From the NCBI RefSeq assembly GCF_900163545.1, contig NZ_FUHW01000037.1, positions 1 to 64,000 of the forward strand: a DNA stretch of 64,000 nucleotides, given 5' to 3'. Both the position numbers and the translations under genes were made by a program. The notes beneath the pieces are model-generated. The model was not told the origin of the DNA. It was given only the letters and a program-made list of their open reading frames with translations, and made no database searches. Shown one piece after another: positions 18,326 to 26,579 of this stretch. The number at the start of each line of letters is the position of its first letter. Positions within the stretch are counted from its first letter, which is position 1. Origin of the DNA: Arthrobacter rhombi. GTDB lineage: Bacteria > Actinomycetota > Actinomycetes > Actinomycetales > Micrococcaceae.

Positions 18326-19468
18326 ATGAACGACACCACCGCAGTCGACGGCAGGACCATCCGTGGCGCAGTCCTGGAGACGATCGGGGCCGCCAGCCCC
18401 TTTGCCACCTCCACTCCCCTGCGGATCCAGGAACTCACGCTGGCCGCCCCCGGTCCAGGTGAGATCCGGGTGCGTGTCGAAGCCGCCGGTGTCTGCCACT
18501 CGGACCTCTCCGTGGTGGACGGCAACCGAAGGCGCCCGGTACCGATGCTCCTGGGCCACGAAGCCGCAGGGATCGTCGAGGAGCTCGGGGCCGGTGTGCA
18601 TGATCTGGCCCCCGGCCAACGCGTGGTCATGGTCTTCCTGCCCCGTTGCGGTGAATGCGCCGAATGCGCCACCGACGGCAGGCTCCCCTGCTCGGCCGGC
18701 AGCGCCACCAATAACACCGGCGAACTCTTGGGCGGTGGACGACGGCTGAGCCGCAAGACCGCGGAAGGTACCGAACCGGTGCACCACCATCTGGGCGTCT
18801 CCGGTTTCGCCACCGCTGCCGTGGTGGACCGTCGATCGGTGGTGCCGGTGGACGCTGACGTGCCGGCGGGAATCGCCGCGGTTTTGGGTTGCGCCGTACT
18901 CACCGGTGGCGGGGCTGTCCTGAACGCCGCACGACCCGGCCCCACGGATGACATCTTCGTGGTCGGTCTCGGCGGGGTCGGGATGGCCGCGCTCATGGTC
19001 GCCCGCGCCCTCACCTCCGGCCGGGTCATCGGTATCGACCAGCAAACCGAGAAGCTGGAGTTGGCCCGGGAACTCGGCGCCGACGAGGCCCTGACCCCGG
19101 AGCAGGCCATCGGGCGCGGGCTATCGGCACCATTCGTCATCGAAGCTGCCGGCCACCCGGTGGCTTTCGAGACCGCCGTTGACCTCACCGGCCCCGGCGG
19201 GGCGACGGTGACGGTCGGGCTACCGGCACCCGATGCCCTCTCACGGATCAGCCCCTTGGGCCTGACAGCCCAGGCCCGATCGATCATCGGCTGCTACCTC
19301 GGTTCCGCGGTGCCTTCGCGCGATATTCCTCGATTCGTCGCCTTATGGAGGGCCGGGAAACTCCCCTTGGAACGGCTCATCACCCGACGTATCGGCTTGG
19401 AAGAGATCAACGAGGCCATGGACGAACTCGCCGCGGGCCGGGCGGTCCGGCAAGTCATCGAGTTCTAG
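18326..19468 (+). CDS. zinc-dependent alcohol dehydrogenase (MDR family)
   Basis: 380 aa. The catalytic zinc site is in GVCHSDLSV and GHEAAGIVEELG. The structural zinc loop is intact (Cys-x2-Cys-x2-Cys-x7-Cys in the segment CGECAEC...PC). The NAD-binding motif is VVGLGGVGMAALMVA. Closest in style to class III-like or aryl alcohol dehydrogenases of Actinobacteria. It may act with the preceding oxygenase, for instance oxidising a hydroxylated product, but this is inference from spacing only. Its TAG stop overlaps the stop of the convergent DUF4188 gene by sharing CTAG. Confidence 0.92.
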   Translation: MNDTTAVDGRTIRGAVLETIGAASPFATSTPLRIQELTLAAPGPGEIRVRVEAAGVCHSDLSVVDGNRRRPVPMLLGHEAAGIVEELGAGVHDLAPGQRVVMVFLPRCGECAECATDGRLPCSAGSATNNTGELLGGGRRLSRKTAEGTEPVHHHLGVSGFATAAVVDRRSVVPVDADVPAGIAAVLGCAVLTGGGAVLNAARPGPTDDIFVVGLGGVGMAALMVARALTSGRVIGIDQQTEKLELARELGADEALTPEQAIGRGLSAPFVIEAAGHPVAFETAVDLTGPGGATVTVGLPAPDALSRISPLGLTAQARSIIGCYLGSAVPSRDIPRFVALWRAGKLPLERLITRRIGLEEINEAMDELAAGRAVRQVIEF

Positions 19469-19947
19469 CCGTTGCGTCCCAGCCGCTGGCGCGCCGTATG
19501 CGTGCCCCGCCCGATAGGTACCCTGCGCGTGGCGGCCCCGAGCCCGAAGAGCGGCATATCGGTATAGACACTCTCCTGATCGGTGACCTTCACCCGGTAG
19601 GTCTCATGCCAGATTCCGACGTCGCCGCTGCCTGCCGACTTCTTCGTGAACCGGCGCCAGGCTCCCAGATGCGGCGCATCCTGAGCGGAGGCGAAACGCT
19701 GCAGGTCTTCGGGGCTGCGCCAATAACTCAAAAGAATCGTGGTCCGGCCGAGCCATTGGTGGTAGCCCAGCAGACCGGCATCAGGATCTGCCGCCAAATG
19801 AGCCAGCATCCGGGGCATGGCAGCCACTGTCGGAAGCACCGCGGGCAGCTTCCACCACTTATTGGCCCGCATCCCGATCAGGAACACGGTGATTTCCTCC
19901 TGATCCGGGGCGGCAGTGAATCGTCCGGGGTTCACGGTTTTCGTCAT
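19465..19947 (-). CDS. DUF4188 family protein
   Basis: 160 aa. Family features: ITVFLIGMRANKWWKLPAVLP near the N-terminus, LGYHQWLGRTTILLSYWRSPEDLQRFA in the middle and VGIWHETYRV near residue 125. The fold resembles ferredoxin-like monooxygenase/dehydratase barrels, but no activity is known. It is divergent from a TetR gene with two operator-like palindromes between them, a common layout for this family, and is therefore probably inducible. ATG 19947 has AGAGG 8 bases upstream; an ATG two codons earlier (19953) is too close to it. Confidence 0.85.
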   Translation of the reverse strand: MTKTVNPGRFTAAPDQEEITVFLIGMRANKWWKLPAVLPTVAAMPRMLAHLAADPDAGLLGYHQWLGRTTILLSYWRSPEDLQRFASAQDAPHLGAWRRFTKKSAGSGDVGIWHETYRVKVTDQESVYTDMPLFGLGAATRRVPIGRGTHTARQRLGRNG

Positions 19948-19969
19948 GGCCATCGCCTCTCACTGAGTC

Positions 19970-19995
19970 ATAACACTGTTATAGAACGATGTTAT
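19970..19995. promoter_or_regulatory. double operator between DUF4188 and tetR
   Basis: A perfect 13-bp palindrome ATAACA-C-TGTTAT (19970-19982) overlaps by two bases a second, imperfect copy ATAGAACGATGTTAT (19981-19995). The outer arms CATAACA and TGTTATG also form a larger dyad. It lies 22 bases from one start codon and 15 from the other, so a bound TetR dimer pair would block both promoters. Confidence 0.75.
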
Positions 19996-20010
19996 GGAAT
20001 ACTTGGCCTC

Positions 20011-20589
20011 ATGGCAAGACCTTTGACTCATGATGCTGCGTTGCGTGAAACCTTGCTCGGCACGGCGACCGAACAGATCACGCGGCTCGGCCACGGAAAT
20101 TTGGTGCTGCGTGATGTGGCCGCGGCCGCCGGAACCTCCACCAGTGCCATCTATGCGCTGTTCGGTGGGAAAGCCCAGCTGCTCACGGCGGTCATCAACG
20201 GGGCCTTCGTCTCTTTCGGCCATTCCCAAGAGGTGGCCGCACCCGAGGGGATGACCGCCCTGGGGCGGGCCTACCGCGACTGGGCCCTGGAGCACCCCGC
20301 CCTCTATGGGCTCATGTTCGGTGGTGCGCTGGTCGCCGGGATCGACTGCCCGGCATCCCCCGACGTCGCCGCTTCCGCGCTGGGGCCGCTCCACGCAACC
20401 GTGACCGCTACCCTTCGACGCAGCGGCTCCAGCCAGTCGGCCCGTTTGGCGACCACCACCATCTGGGGGCAGGTCCACGGGCTGGTCTCGCTGGAACTGG
20501 CGCAGGTTCCGCTGCCGGGAAACACCGCATGGGACGAGGCCTACGAGGCAACCTTACGCAGCATCGTCAGCCTCTACGGCGAGCGCTAG
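20011..20589 (+). CDS. TetR-family transcriptional regulator
   Basis: 192 aa. The N-terminal TetR helix-turn-helix reads ITRLGHGNLVLRDVAAAAGTSTSAIYALFGGKAQLLTAVI, with the typical IYxxFxxKxxLL end. The C-terminal ligand domain (YRDWALEHPALYGLMFGG) resembles the TetR_C_33/WHG type. It probably represses itself and the divergent DUF4188 gene through the palindromes at 19970-19995. The ATG at 20011 starts the conserved MARP segment; longer upstream readings overlap the operator and the DUF4188 gene and are rejected. Its stop shares CTAG with the convergent peroxidase gene. Confidence 0.92.
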   Translation: MARPLTHDAALRETLLGTATEQITRLGHGNLVLRDVAAAAGTSTSAIYALFGGKAQLLTAVINGAFVSFGHSQEVAAPEGMTALGRAYRDWALEHPALYGLMFGGALVAGIDCPASPDVAASALGPLHATVTATLRRSGSSQSARLATTTIWGQVHGLVSLELAQVPLPGNTAWDEAYEATLRSIVSLYGER

Positions 20590-21080
20590 AGAGCTGCCCG
20601 CACCGCCTCGACGAGTTCATCGGATAGCGGCTCCACCTTGGAGGCAAAACGGCCCAGAACCACTCCGTCGGCACCGACGAGGAACTTCTCGAAATTCCAT
20701 CCGATATCCTGGACCTCGCCGGTGGGGTAGGCGGTGAGCTCGCGGTAGAGCGGGTGTGCCTCGGGCCCGTTGACGTCGGTCTTCGTGGCCAACGGAAACG
20801 TCACCCCATAGTTGACCTGGCAGAATTCTTCGATGTCTGCGTCCGTCCCCGGCTCCTGGCCCATGAACTGGTTGCTCGGCACCCCCAGCACCACCAGGCC
20901 CTGGTCCCGATAGGTCGTATAGAGCTCCTCGAGGCCCGCATACTGCGGGGTGAAACCACATTTGGAGGCGACATTGACGACCAGGACCGTCCGATCGGCG
21001 AAGGCCTCCCCGAAGGTCGATGTTGTTCCGTCGTTGAAGGTGATGGCGATATCCCGCAGGGTCGAAATCCTCTGGCTCAT
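20586..21080 (-). CDS. glutathione peroxidase family (thioredoxin-dependent) peroxidase
   Basis: 164 aa. The family core VNVASKCGFTPQYAGLEELY contains the peroxidatic Cys (not selenocysteine). VLGVPSNQFMGQEPG supplies the catalytic Gln, and WNFEKFLV the catalytic Trp-Asn. Actinobacteria lack glutathione, so the reductant is probably thioredoxin or a mycothiol system. It reduces peroxides and lipid hydroperoxides in the cytosol. Single gene, ATG at 21080. Confidence 0.95.
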   Translation of the reverse strand: MSQRISTLRDIAITFNDGTTSTFGEAFADRTVLVVNVASKCGFTPQYAGLEELYTTYRDQGLVVLGVPSNQFMGQEPGTDADIEEFCQVNYGVTFPLATKTDVNGPEAHPLYRELTAYPTGEVQDIGWNFEKFLVGADGVVLGRFASKVEPLSDELVEAVRAAL

Positions 21081-21145
21081 GATGTCCTCTCGGTCACGGG
21101 TACTTTCCTTCAGCCTAGCCACCAGTCCCGGCCCGCGGGCCTCCT

Positions 21146-21934
21146 TCAGCGACCGGCGAACCGGTTGACGCGCTGCACCGAATCGGGGTGGGCGGCCAAG
21201 GCGGAAATGCTGCGAGTTTCGGCCTCCAGATGTGCCACGTAGCCAGCGAACATTCCCGCCCGGAGCAGTGCCTTCGTCGGCCCCAGAGCCTGGACGGCGC
21301 CTTGCAGGAACCCGTCCTCGGCCACGGTGAGTTCTCCCGCGAAGACTGCCGACGGGGCGGAGGCATTGGCCAACCCCCATTCCACGGCCTCGTTGCCCGA
21401 GAGCTTGCGTCCGCCCAGGGTCAGGTCCACGGCCCGCTGATGGCCCACCGCCCCCGGCAGCAGGTAGGAGACCCCGGTATCAGGGGTGAATCCCAGGCCC
21501 GAGTAGGCGGCCATCAGTGTGGCTTCCTCAGCCACCAGAACCCAGTCGGCGTTGAGCACCAGCCCCAGACCGGCCCCCGCAGCCACCCCGTTGACCCCGG
21601 CCAGCACCAGCAGCCGGGATCCGACCAAGGCCAGAGCCAGTTCGTGGGCCGCCTCGGCCAGCGCGGCAATGAACGCCGAGCGTTCGGCGGGCGGGGATCC
21701 TGCCATATGCCCCACGTCCCCTCCCCCGCAGAAGAACCTTCCGGTCCCGGTCAACGTCAGCACGTAGACCTCGGGCTCGGCCTCGGCGGCCCGGACGGCA
21801 GCCAACAGCTGGCGGGCGAGAGCGAGGTCCAGCACGTTTCCGCCCTCGGGGCGTTGCAGGACCAGGCGGATCACGCCGGGCCGGCGTTCGATGCCGATCG
21901 CCGGCAGTTCGTCCCCGGTCGTCTCGGCGCTCAC
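21146..21934 (-). CDS. enoyl-CoA hydratase/isomerase family protein
   Basis: 262 aa crotonase. The first oxyanion-hole segment reads GRFFCGGGDVGHMAG (rather than the usual FSAGGD) and the second VNGVAAGAGLGLVLNADWVLVAEEA. The usual second catalytic Glu position lies near FTPDTGVSYLLPGAVG, where Asp is found, so it may be an isomerase or another crotonase. It overlaps the upstream acyl-CoA ligase by 4 bases (ATGA), so both act in the same fatty- or aromatic-acyl pathway. Confidence 0.9.
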   Translation of the reverse strand: MSAETTGDELPAIGIERRPGVIRLVLQRPEGGNVLDLALARQLLAAVRAAEAEPEVYVLTLTGTGRFFCGGGDVGHMAGSPPAERSAFIAALAEAAHELALALVGSRLLVLAGVNGVAAGAGLGLVLNADWVLVAEEATLMAAYSGLGFTPDTGVSYLLPGAVGHQRAVDLTLGGRKLSGNEAVEWGLANASAPSAVFAGELTVAEDGFLQGAVQALGPTKALLRAGMFAGYVAHLEAETRSISALAAHPDSVQRVNRFAGR

Positions 21935-23502
21935 TTCCCTGTGCTCCGTTCTGCGCGAAGTTCTCGTTTCAGCAGTTTTCCTGACTGGTTGCGGGGCAGC
22001 TCGGCCACGAAGTCCACCCGCTTGGGCACCTTATAGTCGGCGATCCGACTCCTGACATGCGCGCGGACGCCTTCGGCCGTGAGGGAAGCACCGTCCTTGA
22101 GGACGATGACGGCGGTAATGGCCTCGATCCACCGCTCATCGGAAATCCCGACGACGGCGACTTCAGCGACCTCGGGCAGCTCGTAAATGCAGTCCTCGAC
22201 CTCGCGTGGGGGTACCAGCACGCCGCCGGTATTGATGACGTCCTTGATCCGGTCGACCACCTGGATATAGCCCTGCGCATCCCGGGTGACCTGGTCCCCG
22301 GATCGGAACCACCCGTCCACGAAGGCCGCGTTGGTGGCGTCCGGTTGGTTCCAGTATCCGGTCATCAACTGGGGTGATCTGTACTGGATTTCTCCGGGTT
22401 CACCGGGGGCGGCGATCGCCCCGTCAGCGGTCACGACGCGGGCTTCAACGTTGTAGACCGGTAATCCGCAGGAGGCGGGGCGGGCGTCATGTTCTTCGGG
22501 ACGCAGGACCGTGCACAACGGACCCAGCTCGGATTGCCCGAAGCAGTTGTAGAAGCCGATCCGCGGGTAGCGCGTGCGCAGTCGTGCCAACACGGTGACG
22601 GGCATGATGGAGGCCCCGTATTGGACTTTGACCAGTGACGACAAATCTTTGGTTTCCATCTCCGGATGGTTGCTCAGGGGCACCCATACGGTGGGGGCGA
22701 GGAACAGCGAGCCAATATGTTCCTCCTCCACCAGGCGCAGGATCTGCCCGATATCGGGGCGTGCAATCAACCGGATGGTCGCCCCGAGGGAAAGATACGG
22801 CAGCAAGAAGACATGCATGGCCGCCGAGTGATAGAGCGGCATCGCCACGAGCGGCCTGTCCTGCGCGGTGAAATCCAGGGCGATGACCGACGAGACGTAC
22901 TCGGCGACCAGGGCCTCGTGGGTCATCATCGCCCCCTTGGGGGCCGAGGTGGTGCCCGAGGTGTACAGCAATTGCACGACATCGCTGCCCTCCACGGCCA
23001 CGTCGACCTGGGGGGCGGTGACGCTGGTGTCCAGTGCCGTCGCCAAAACGGAGCGTCCACCGTCTTCCGCTCCGGGAAGCATCGGCCACACCTCGTGGAC
23101 TTCCGTCGCCCGGCCTGCCGTGCGGACCTGATCCACGAGCGGCAGCAGGCCGGTATCGGCGACAAGCAGGCTGGCCCCCGAATCCTCCACGATGTAGGCC
23201 AGCTCATCACCCTTGAGCGCGAAGTTCACCGGCACATGCACCAGTCCGGTGGAGGCGCACGCCAAATAGAGGATCGCGTAGGCGTCCGAGTTCATCCCGT
23301 AGGCGGCGACCCTTGCACCCCGGGGAAGCCCCGCGAGCATGAGCCGGTGGGCGACCCGGTGGACGGCGCTTTCGAATTCAGCGTAGGTCCACCGCCGGTC
23401 TTCGAAGAGCAGGGCGGTCGCCGCTGGATTGCGCGAGACGGAACGGCGCAGCACCGCACCGATGGTATTGGCCCTCCCGCTCGGCGTGGTTGATGCGTTC
23501 AT
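21931..23502 (-). CDS. acyl-CoA synthetase (AMP-forming)
   Basis: 523 aa ANL-superfamily enzyme. The P-loop-like AMP motif LLYTSGTTSAPKGAMMTH and the A8 hinge region DRIKDVINTGGVLVPPREVEDCIYELPEVAEVAVVG are complete. The catalytic Lys is in LPRNQSGKLLKREL. It activates a carboxylic acid to its acyl-CoA; a medium/long-chain fatty or branched acid is likely but not provable. It is translationally coupled to the downstream crotonase gene. The divergent intergenic region shared with the peptide transporter contains several dyads. Confidence 0.92.
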   Translation of the reverse strand: MNASTTPSGRANTIGAVLRRSVSRNPAATALLFEDRRWTYAEFESAVHRVAHRLMLAGLPRGARVAAYGMNSDAYAILYLACASTGLVHVPVNFALKGDELAYIVEDSGASLLVADTGLLPLVDQVRTAGRATEVHEVWPMLPGAEDGGRSVLATALDTSVTAPQVDVAVEGSDVVQLLYTSGTTSAPKGAMMTHEALVAEYVSSVIALDFTAQDRPLVAMPLYHSAAMHVFLLPYLSLGATIRLIARPDIGQILRLVEEEHIGSLFLAPTVWVPLSNHPEMETKDLSSLVKVQYGASIMPVTVLARLRTRYPRIGFYNCFGQSELGPLCTVLRPEEHDARPASCGLPVYNVEARVVTADGAIAAPGEPGEIQYRSPQLMTGYWNQPDATNAAFVDGWFRSGDQVTRDAQGYIQVVDRIKDVINTGGVLVPPREVEDCIYELPEVAEVAVVGISDERWIEAITAVIVLKDGASLTAEGVRAHVRSRIADYKVPKRVDFVAELPRNQSGKLLKRELRAERSTGK

Positions 23503-23597
23503 GGTGTTCTTCCTCCCGCGGATCGGCCCGATAGTGGGCCCCAGTGTGGCTCACTTCACAGGCTAGTCCGGCCCCACGGCACCCGCCACAGTCCCCG

Positions 23598-23693
23598 CGG
23601 AACAACGTTCCGGTCACGGTCTCCGCCGCGCAGGCCGCGTGACCGGTGTTTTCCGATAGGAATCATTAGTAGTACCGTGTGTTACATCACACG
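23598..23693. promoter_or_regulatory. cluster of three dyads between acyl-CoA ligase and dppA-like genes
   Basis: From left to right: CGGAAC-AAC-GTTCCG (23598-23612); CCGGTCACG (23610-23618) with exact complement CGTGACCGG (23638-23646); and CGTGTG-TTACAT-CACACG (23676-23693). The third resembles a CRP/FNR-like half-site pair, but its spacer is two bases shorter than the GlxR/CRP consensus. They are probable regulator sites for the divergent transcripts; no ligand can be assigned. Confidence 0.45.
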
Positions 23694-23746
23694 CACTGCT
23701 TTGTGCAGCCCACCTGCACAACGAGGCCAATAAGGGAGTACCTACC

Positions 23747-25381
23747 ATGACCACATCAAAACGTGCCTTCAGATTGGCACTGGCCACGGCGGGCATCGGC
23801 GCGCTGTCGCTCTCCGCTTGCACCGGACCTGCCGGGGACACCGGTGGTGACAGCGGCGACAGCGGATCGAAGGTCACCGTCGGAACCACCGACAAGATCG
23901 TCTCCCTTGACCCGGCAGGTGCCTACGACAACGGCTCGCTGACGGTGATGACCCAGGTCTACCCCTTCCTGTTGAACTCCAAGCCAGGCAGCGCCGAACC
24001 GGAACCGGGAATCGCCACATCGGCGGAGTTCACCTCCCCCAAGGAATTCACCGTCAAGCTCAAGGACGGGCTGAAGTTCGCCAACGGCAACGACCTCACC
24101 TCCTCCGATGTGAAGTTCAGCTTCGACCGCGTGGTGTCCATTGACGACCCGCAGGGTCCTGCCGCACTACTCACCAACCTGGACCGTGTCGAGGCACCCG
24201 ATGACTCCACCGTTGTGTTCCACCTGAAGGCCGGCAACGACCAGACCTTCCTCGGGGTGCTCACCAGTGCGACCGGCCCGATCGTGGATGAGGAGGTCTT
24301 CTCCAAGGACAAGATCACCCCCGATAACGAGATCGTGAAGGGCAAGGCCTTCGCCGGCCAATACGAGATCACGAACTACACGAAGAACGAGCTGGTCACC
24401 TATAAGGCCTTCGATGGTTATAAGGGGTTGCTGGACAAGCCCAAAACCGACACCGTGGACTATAAGTACTACACCAGCGCCAACAACCTGAAGCTCGACA
24501 TCCAGCAGGGCAACATTGATGTCGCCTTCCGCAGCCTGGCGGCGACCGATATTGCCGACCTGGAAAAGGATGACAAGGTCAAGGTCCATAAGGGCCCCGG
24601 CGGCGAGCTGCGCTATGTGGTCTTCAACTTCAACACCATGCCGTTCGGGGCCAAGACCTCGGATGCCGATCCGGATAAGGCCCTAGCCGTCCGTCAGGCC
24701 ATGGCGGATTCCATCAACCGACAGGACATCGCCACGCAGGTCTATAAGGACACCTACACCCCCGTGTACTCCTTCGTCCCCACCGGCCTGCCCGGTGCGA
24801 CCGAACCCCTGAAGGAAATGTACGGTGACGGCGACGGCGGCGCGGATGTTGATCGCGCCAAGAAGCGCCTGAAGGATGCAGGGGTCAAGACCCCCGTGGA
24901 GCTGAACATCCAGTACAACGCCGACCACTATGGCCCTTCCTCCGGCGAGGAGTATGCGATGGTGAAGTCGCAGCTGGAGGACACCGACCTATTCAAGGTC
25001 AACCTGCAGTCCACCGAATGGGTCCAGTACAACAAGGACCGGACCCAGGACGTCTACCCGATCTACCAGCTCGGCTGGTTCCCGGATTACTCGGATGCTG
25101 ACAACTACCTGACGCCGTTCTTCACGCCAGACAACTTCTTAGCCAACCACTACGACAATAAAAAGGTCGGCTCGCTCATCGCGAAGCAGCAGGTGACCAA
25201 GGACAAGGACAAGCGCTCCGAGTTGATCGGCGAAATCCAGACCGATGTCGCCAAGGACCTCTCCACCCTGCCCATCCTGCAGGGATCAACCGTGGCCATC
25301 GCCGGTACGGATGTTGAAGGGGTCGACAGCACCTTGGATGCCTCCTATAAGTTCCGGATCGGTGTCATCTCCAAGAAGTAG
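23747..25381 (+). CDS. dipeptide/oligopeptide ABC transporter substrate-binding lipoprotein
   Basis: 544 aa SBP_bac_5 protein. A lipoprotein signal ends in LSAC with the lipid-anchored Cys at residue 25, followed by a Gly/Asp/Ser linker. The mature part starts KVTVGTTDKIVSLDPAGAYDNGSL and has the family segment FTVKLKDGLKFANGNDLTSSDVKFSFDRV. It binds peptides or related solutes outside the membrane and hands them to the permeases encoded downstream. It is the first gene of a four-gene operon with one hairpin between it and the rest. It uses many AAG Lys codons and is markedly Lys/Asp-rich. Confidence 0.95.
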   Translation: MTTSKRAFRLALATAGIGALSLSACTGPAGDTGGDSGDSGSKVTVGTTDKIVSLDPAGAYDNGSLTVMTQVYPFLLNSKPGSAEPEPGIATSAEFTSPKEFTVKLKDGLKFANGNDLTSSDVKFSFDRVVSIDDPQGPAALLTNLDRVEAPDDSTVVFHLKAGNDQTFLGVLTSATGPIVDEEVFSKDKITPDNEIVKGKAFAGQYEITNYTKNELVTYKAFDGYKGLLDKPKTDTVDYKYYTSANNLKLDIQQGNIDVAFRSLAATDIADLEKDDKVKVHKGPGGELRYVVFNFNTMPFGAKTSDADPDKALAVRQAMADSINRQDIATQVYKDTYTPVYSFVPTGLPGATEPLKEMYGDGDGGADVDRAKKRLKDAGVKTPVELNIQYNADHYGPSSGEEYAMVKSQLEDTDLFKVNLQSTEWVQYNKDRTQDVYPIYQLGWFPDYSDADNYLTPFFTPDNFLANHYDNKKVGSLIAKQQVTKDKDKRSELIGEIQTDVAKDLSTLPILQGSTVAIAGTDVEGVDSTLDASYKFRIGVISKK

Positions 25382-25396
25382 TACACCGGGTCCATG

Positions 25397-25436
25397 GGGG
25401 CGGGGCAGTCAGCAAGACCAACGGCTGCCCCGCCCC
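25397..25436 (+). terminator. intra-operon hairpin after the binding-protein gene
   Basis: GGGGCGGGGCAG (25397-25408) pairs perfectly with 25425-25436 across a 16-base loop and is followed by GCTT. Such hairpins between binding-protein and permease genes protect the upstream mRNA and reduce readthrough, so the binding protein is made in excess. Confidence 0.7.
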
Positions 25437-25491
25437 GCTTGCCGTCCAACGCCGGGATCCCTGGATCCGGGCCGCACGAGTATAGGTAGTT

Positions 25492-26577
25492 ATGACAGTA
25501 ATTAGCGACAGGGTGCCGGCCGGATCCGCACCGGCACAAGGGAAGAAACCCAGAAGCCAACACCTCGGCCTGATCCGTTATCTGGTGATCAGATTCCTGC
25601 TGATCATCCCCACCATGTTCATCCTGATCAGCATGGTCTTCTTCCTGATGCGAATCACTGGTGATCCGATCAGCGCCGCCCTGGGCGGCCGTTTGCCCCC
25701 GGAACAACTGGCCGATCGGATCCATGCGGCCGGCTACGACCGCCCCGTCCTCATCCAGTATTTCGATTACCTCGGAAACATCCTGCGTGGCGACTTCGGG
25801 ACCACGCTCTCGGATAACCGCCCGGTGACCGAGATCCTCGCCCAGTACGGCACAGCCACTCTGGAACTGGTCATCTACGCACTGATCGTGGCTTTCATCA
25901 TCGGGGTCCCCTTTGGCATGATTGCCGCCTATAAGCGCGACCGGCTCTCCGATGCCTTCCTGCGACTGTTCGCCATCCTCTGCTATGCCACCCCCGTGTT
26001 CTTCGCCGGTCTGCTGCTCAAGCTGATCTTCTCGGTGTGGCTCGGCTGGTTCCCGGTTTCCGGCAGAACCGACTATCTGGCCGAACTCTCGGGACTACGA
26101 AATCCGACCGGCCTGTATCTTCTGGACGCCCTCCGCGCCGGGAACATGACGATCGCCCTGGACGTCCTCAAACACGCAGTCCTCCCGGCCATCGCCTTGG
26201 GACTACTCATCGGCGGGGTATTCCTGCGTCTGGTCCGCACCAACCTCATCGGCACCCTGGGCTCCGACTTCGTCGAAGCCGGTAGATCGCGCGGCGTCAG
26301 CGAGTATCGACTGGTTACCAAACACGCCTATAAACCGGCACTGATCCCGATCGTCACGGTCATGGGTCTGCAGATCGCCTTGACCTTGGGCGGCGCGATC
26401 CTGACCGAGACCACCTTCGGATGGAAGGGCTTGGGCTTCATGCTCGCGGAATATCTCACCGCCCGGGACTTCGTCGCCGTCCAGGGCATCGTCATGCTCA
26501 TCGCGGTGATCGTGGCGCTGACCAACTTCCTGGTGGATGTCATAGCCGCCTTGATCGACCCGAGAGTGAGGTACTGA
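25492..26577 (+). CDS. peptide ABC transporter permease (DppB/OppB type)
   Basis: 361 aa with six membrane segments. After a hydrophilic N-terminus comes the typical start of DppB (RYLVIRFLLIIPTMFILISMVFFLMRITGDP). The EAA coupling loop is FVEAGRSRGVSEYRLVTKHAYKPALIPI. Members pair with a DppC-type permease to form the membrane channel. It is followed by dppC after 2 bases. Confidence 0.95.
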   Translation: MTVISDRVPAGSAPAQGKKPRSQHLGLIRYLVIRFLLIIPTMFILISMVFFLMRITGDPISAALGGRLPPEQLADRIHAAGYDRPVLIQYFDYLGNILRGDFGTTLSDNRPVTEILAQYGTATLELVIYALIVAFIIGVPFGMIAAYKRDRLSDAFLRLFAILCYATPVFFAGLLLKLIFSVWLGWFPVSGRTDYLAELSGLRNPTGLYLLDALRAGNMTIALDVLKHAVLPAIALGLLIGGVFLRLVRTNLIGTLGSDFVEAGRSRGVSEYRLVTKHAYKPALIPIVTVMGLQIALTLGGAILTETTFGWKGLGFMLAEYLTARDFVAVQGIVMLIAVIVALTNFLVDVIAALIDPRVRY

Positions 26578-26579
26578 TC

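Noticed and set aside
23676-23693. CRP/GlxR binding site
   Set aside because: The arms match in part (TGTG/CACA), but the spacing is two bases too short for the consensus, so it is kept only as an unassigned dyad.
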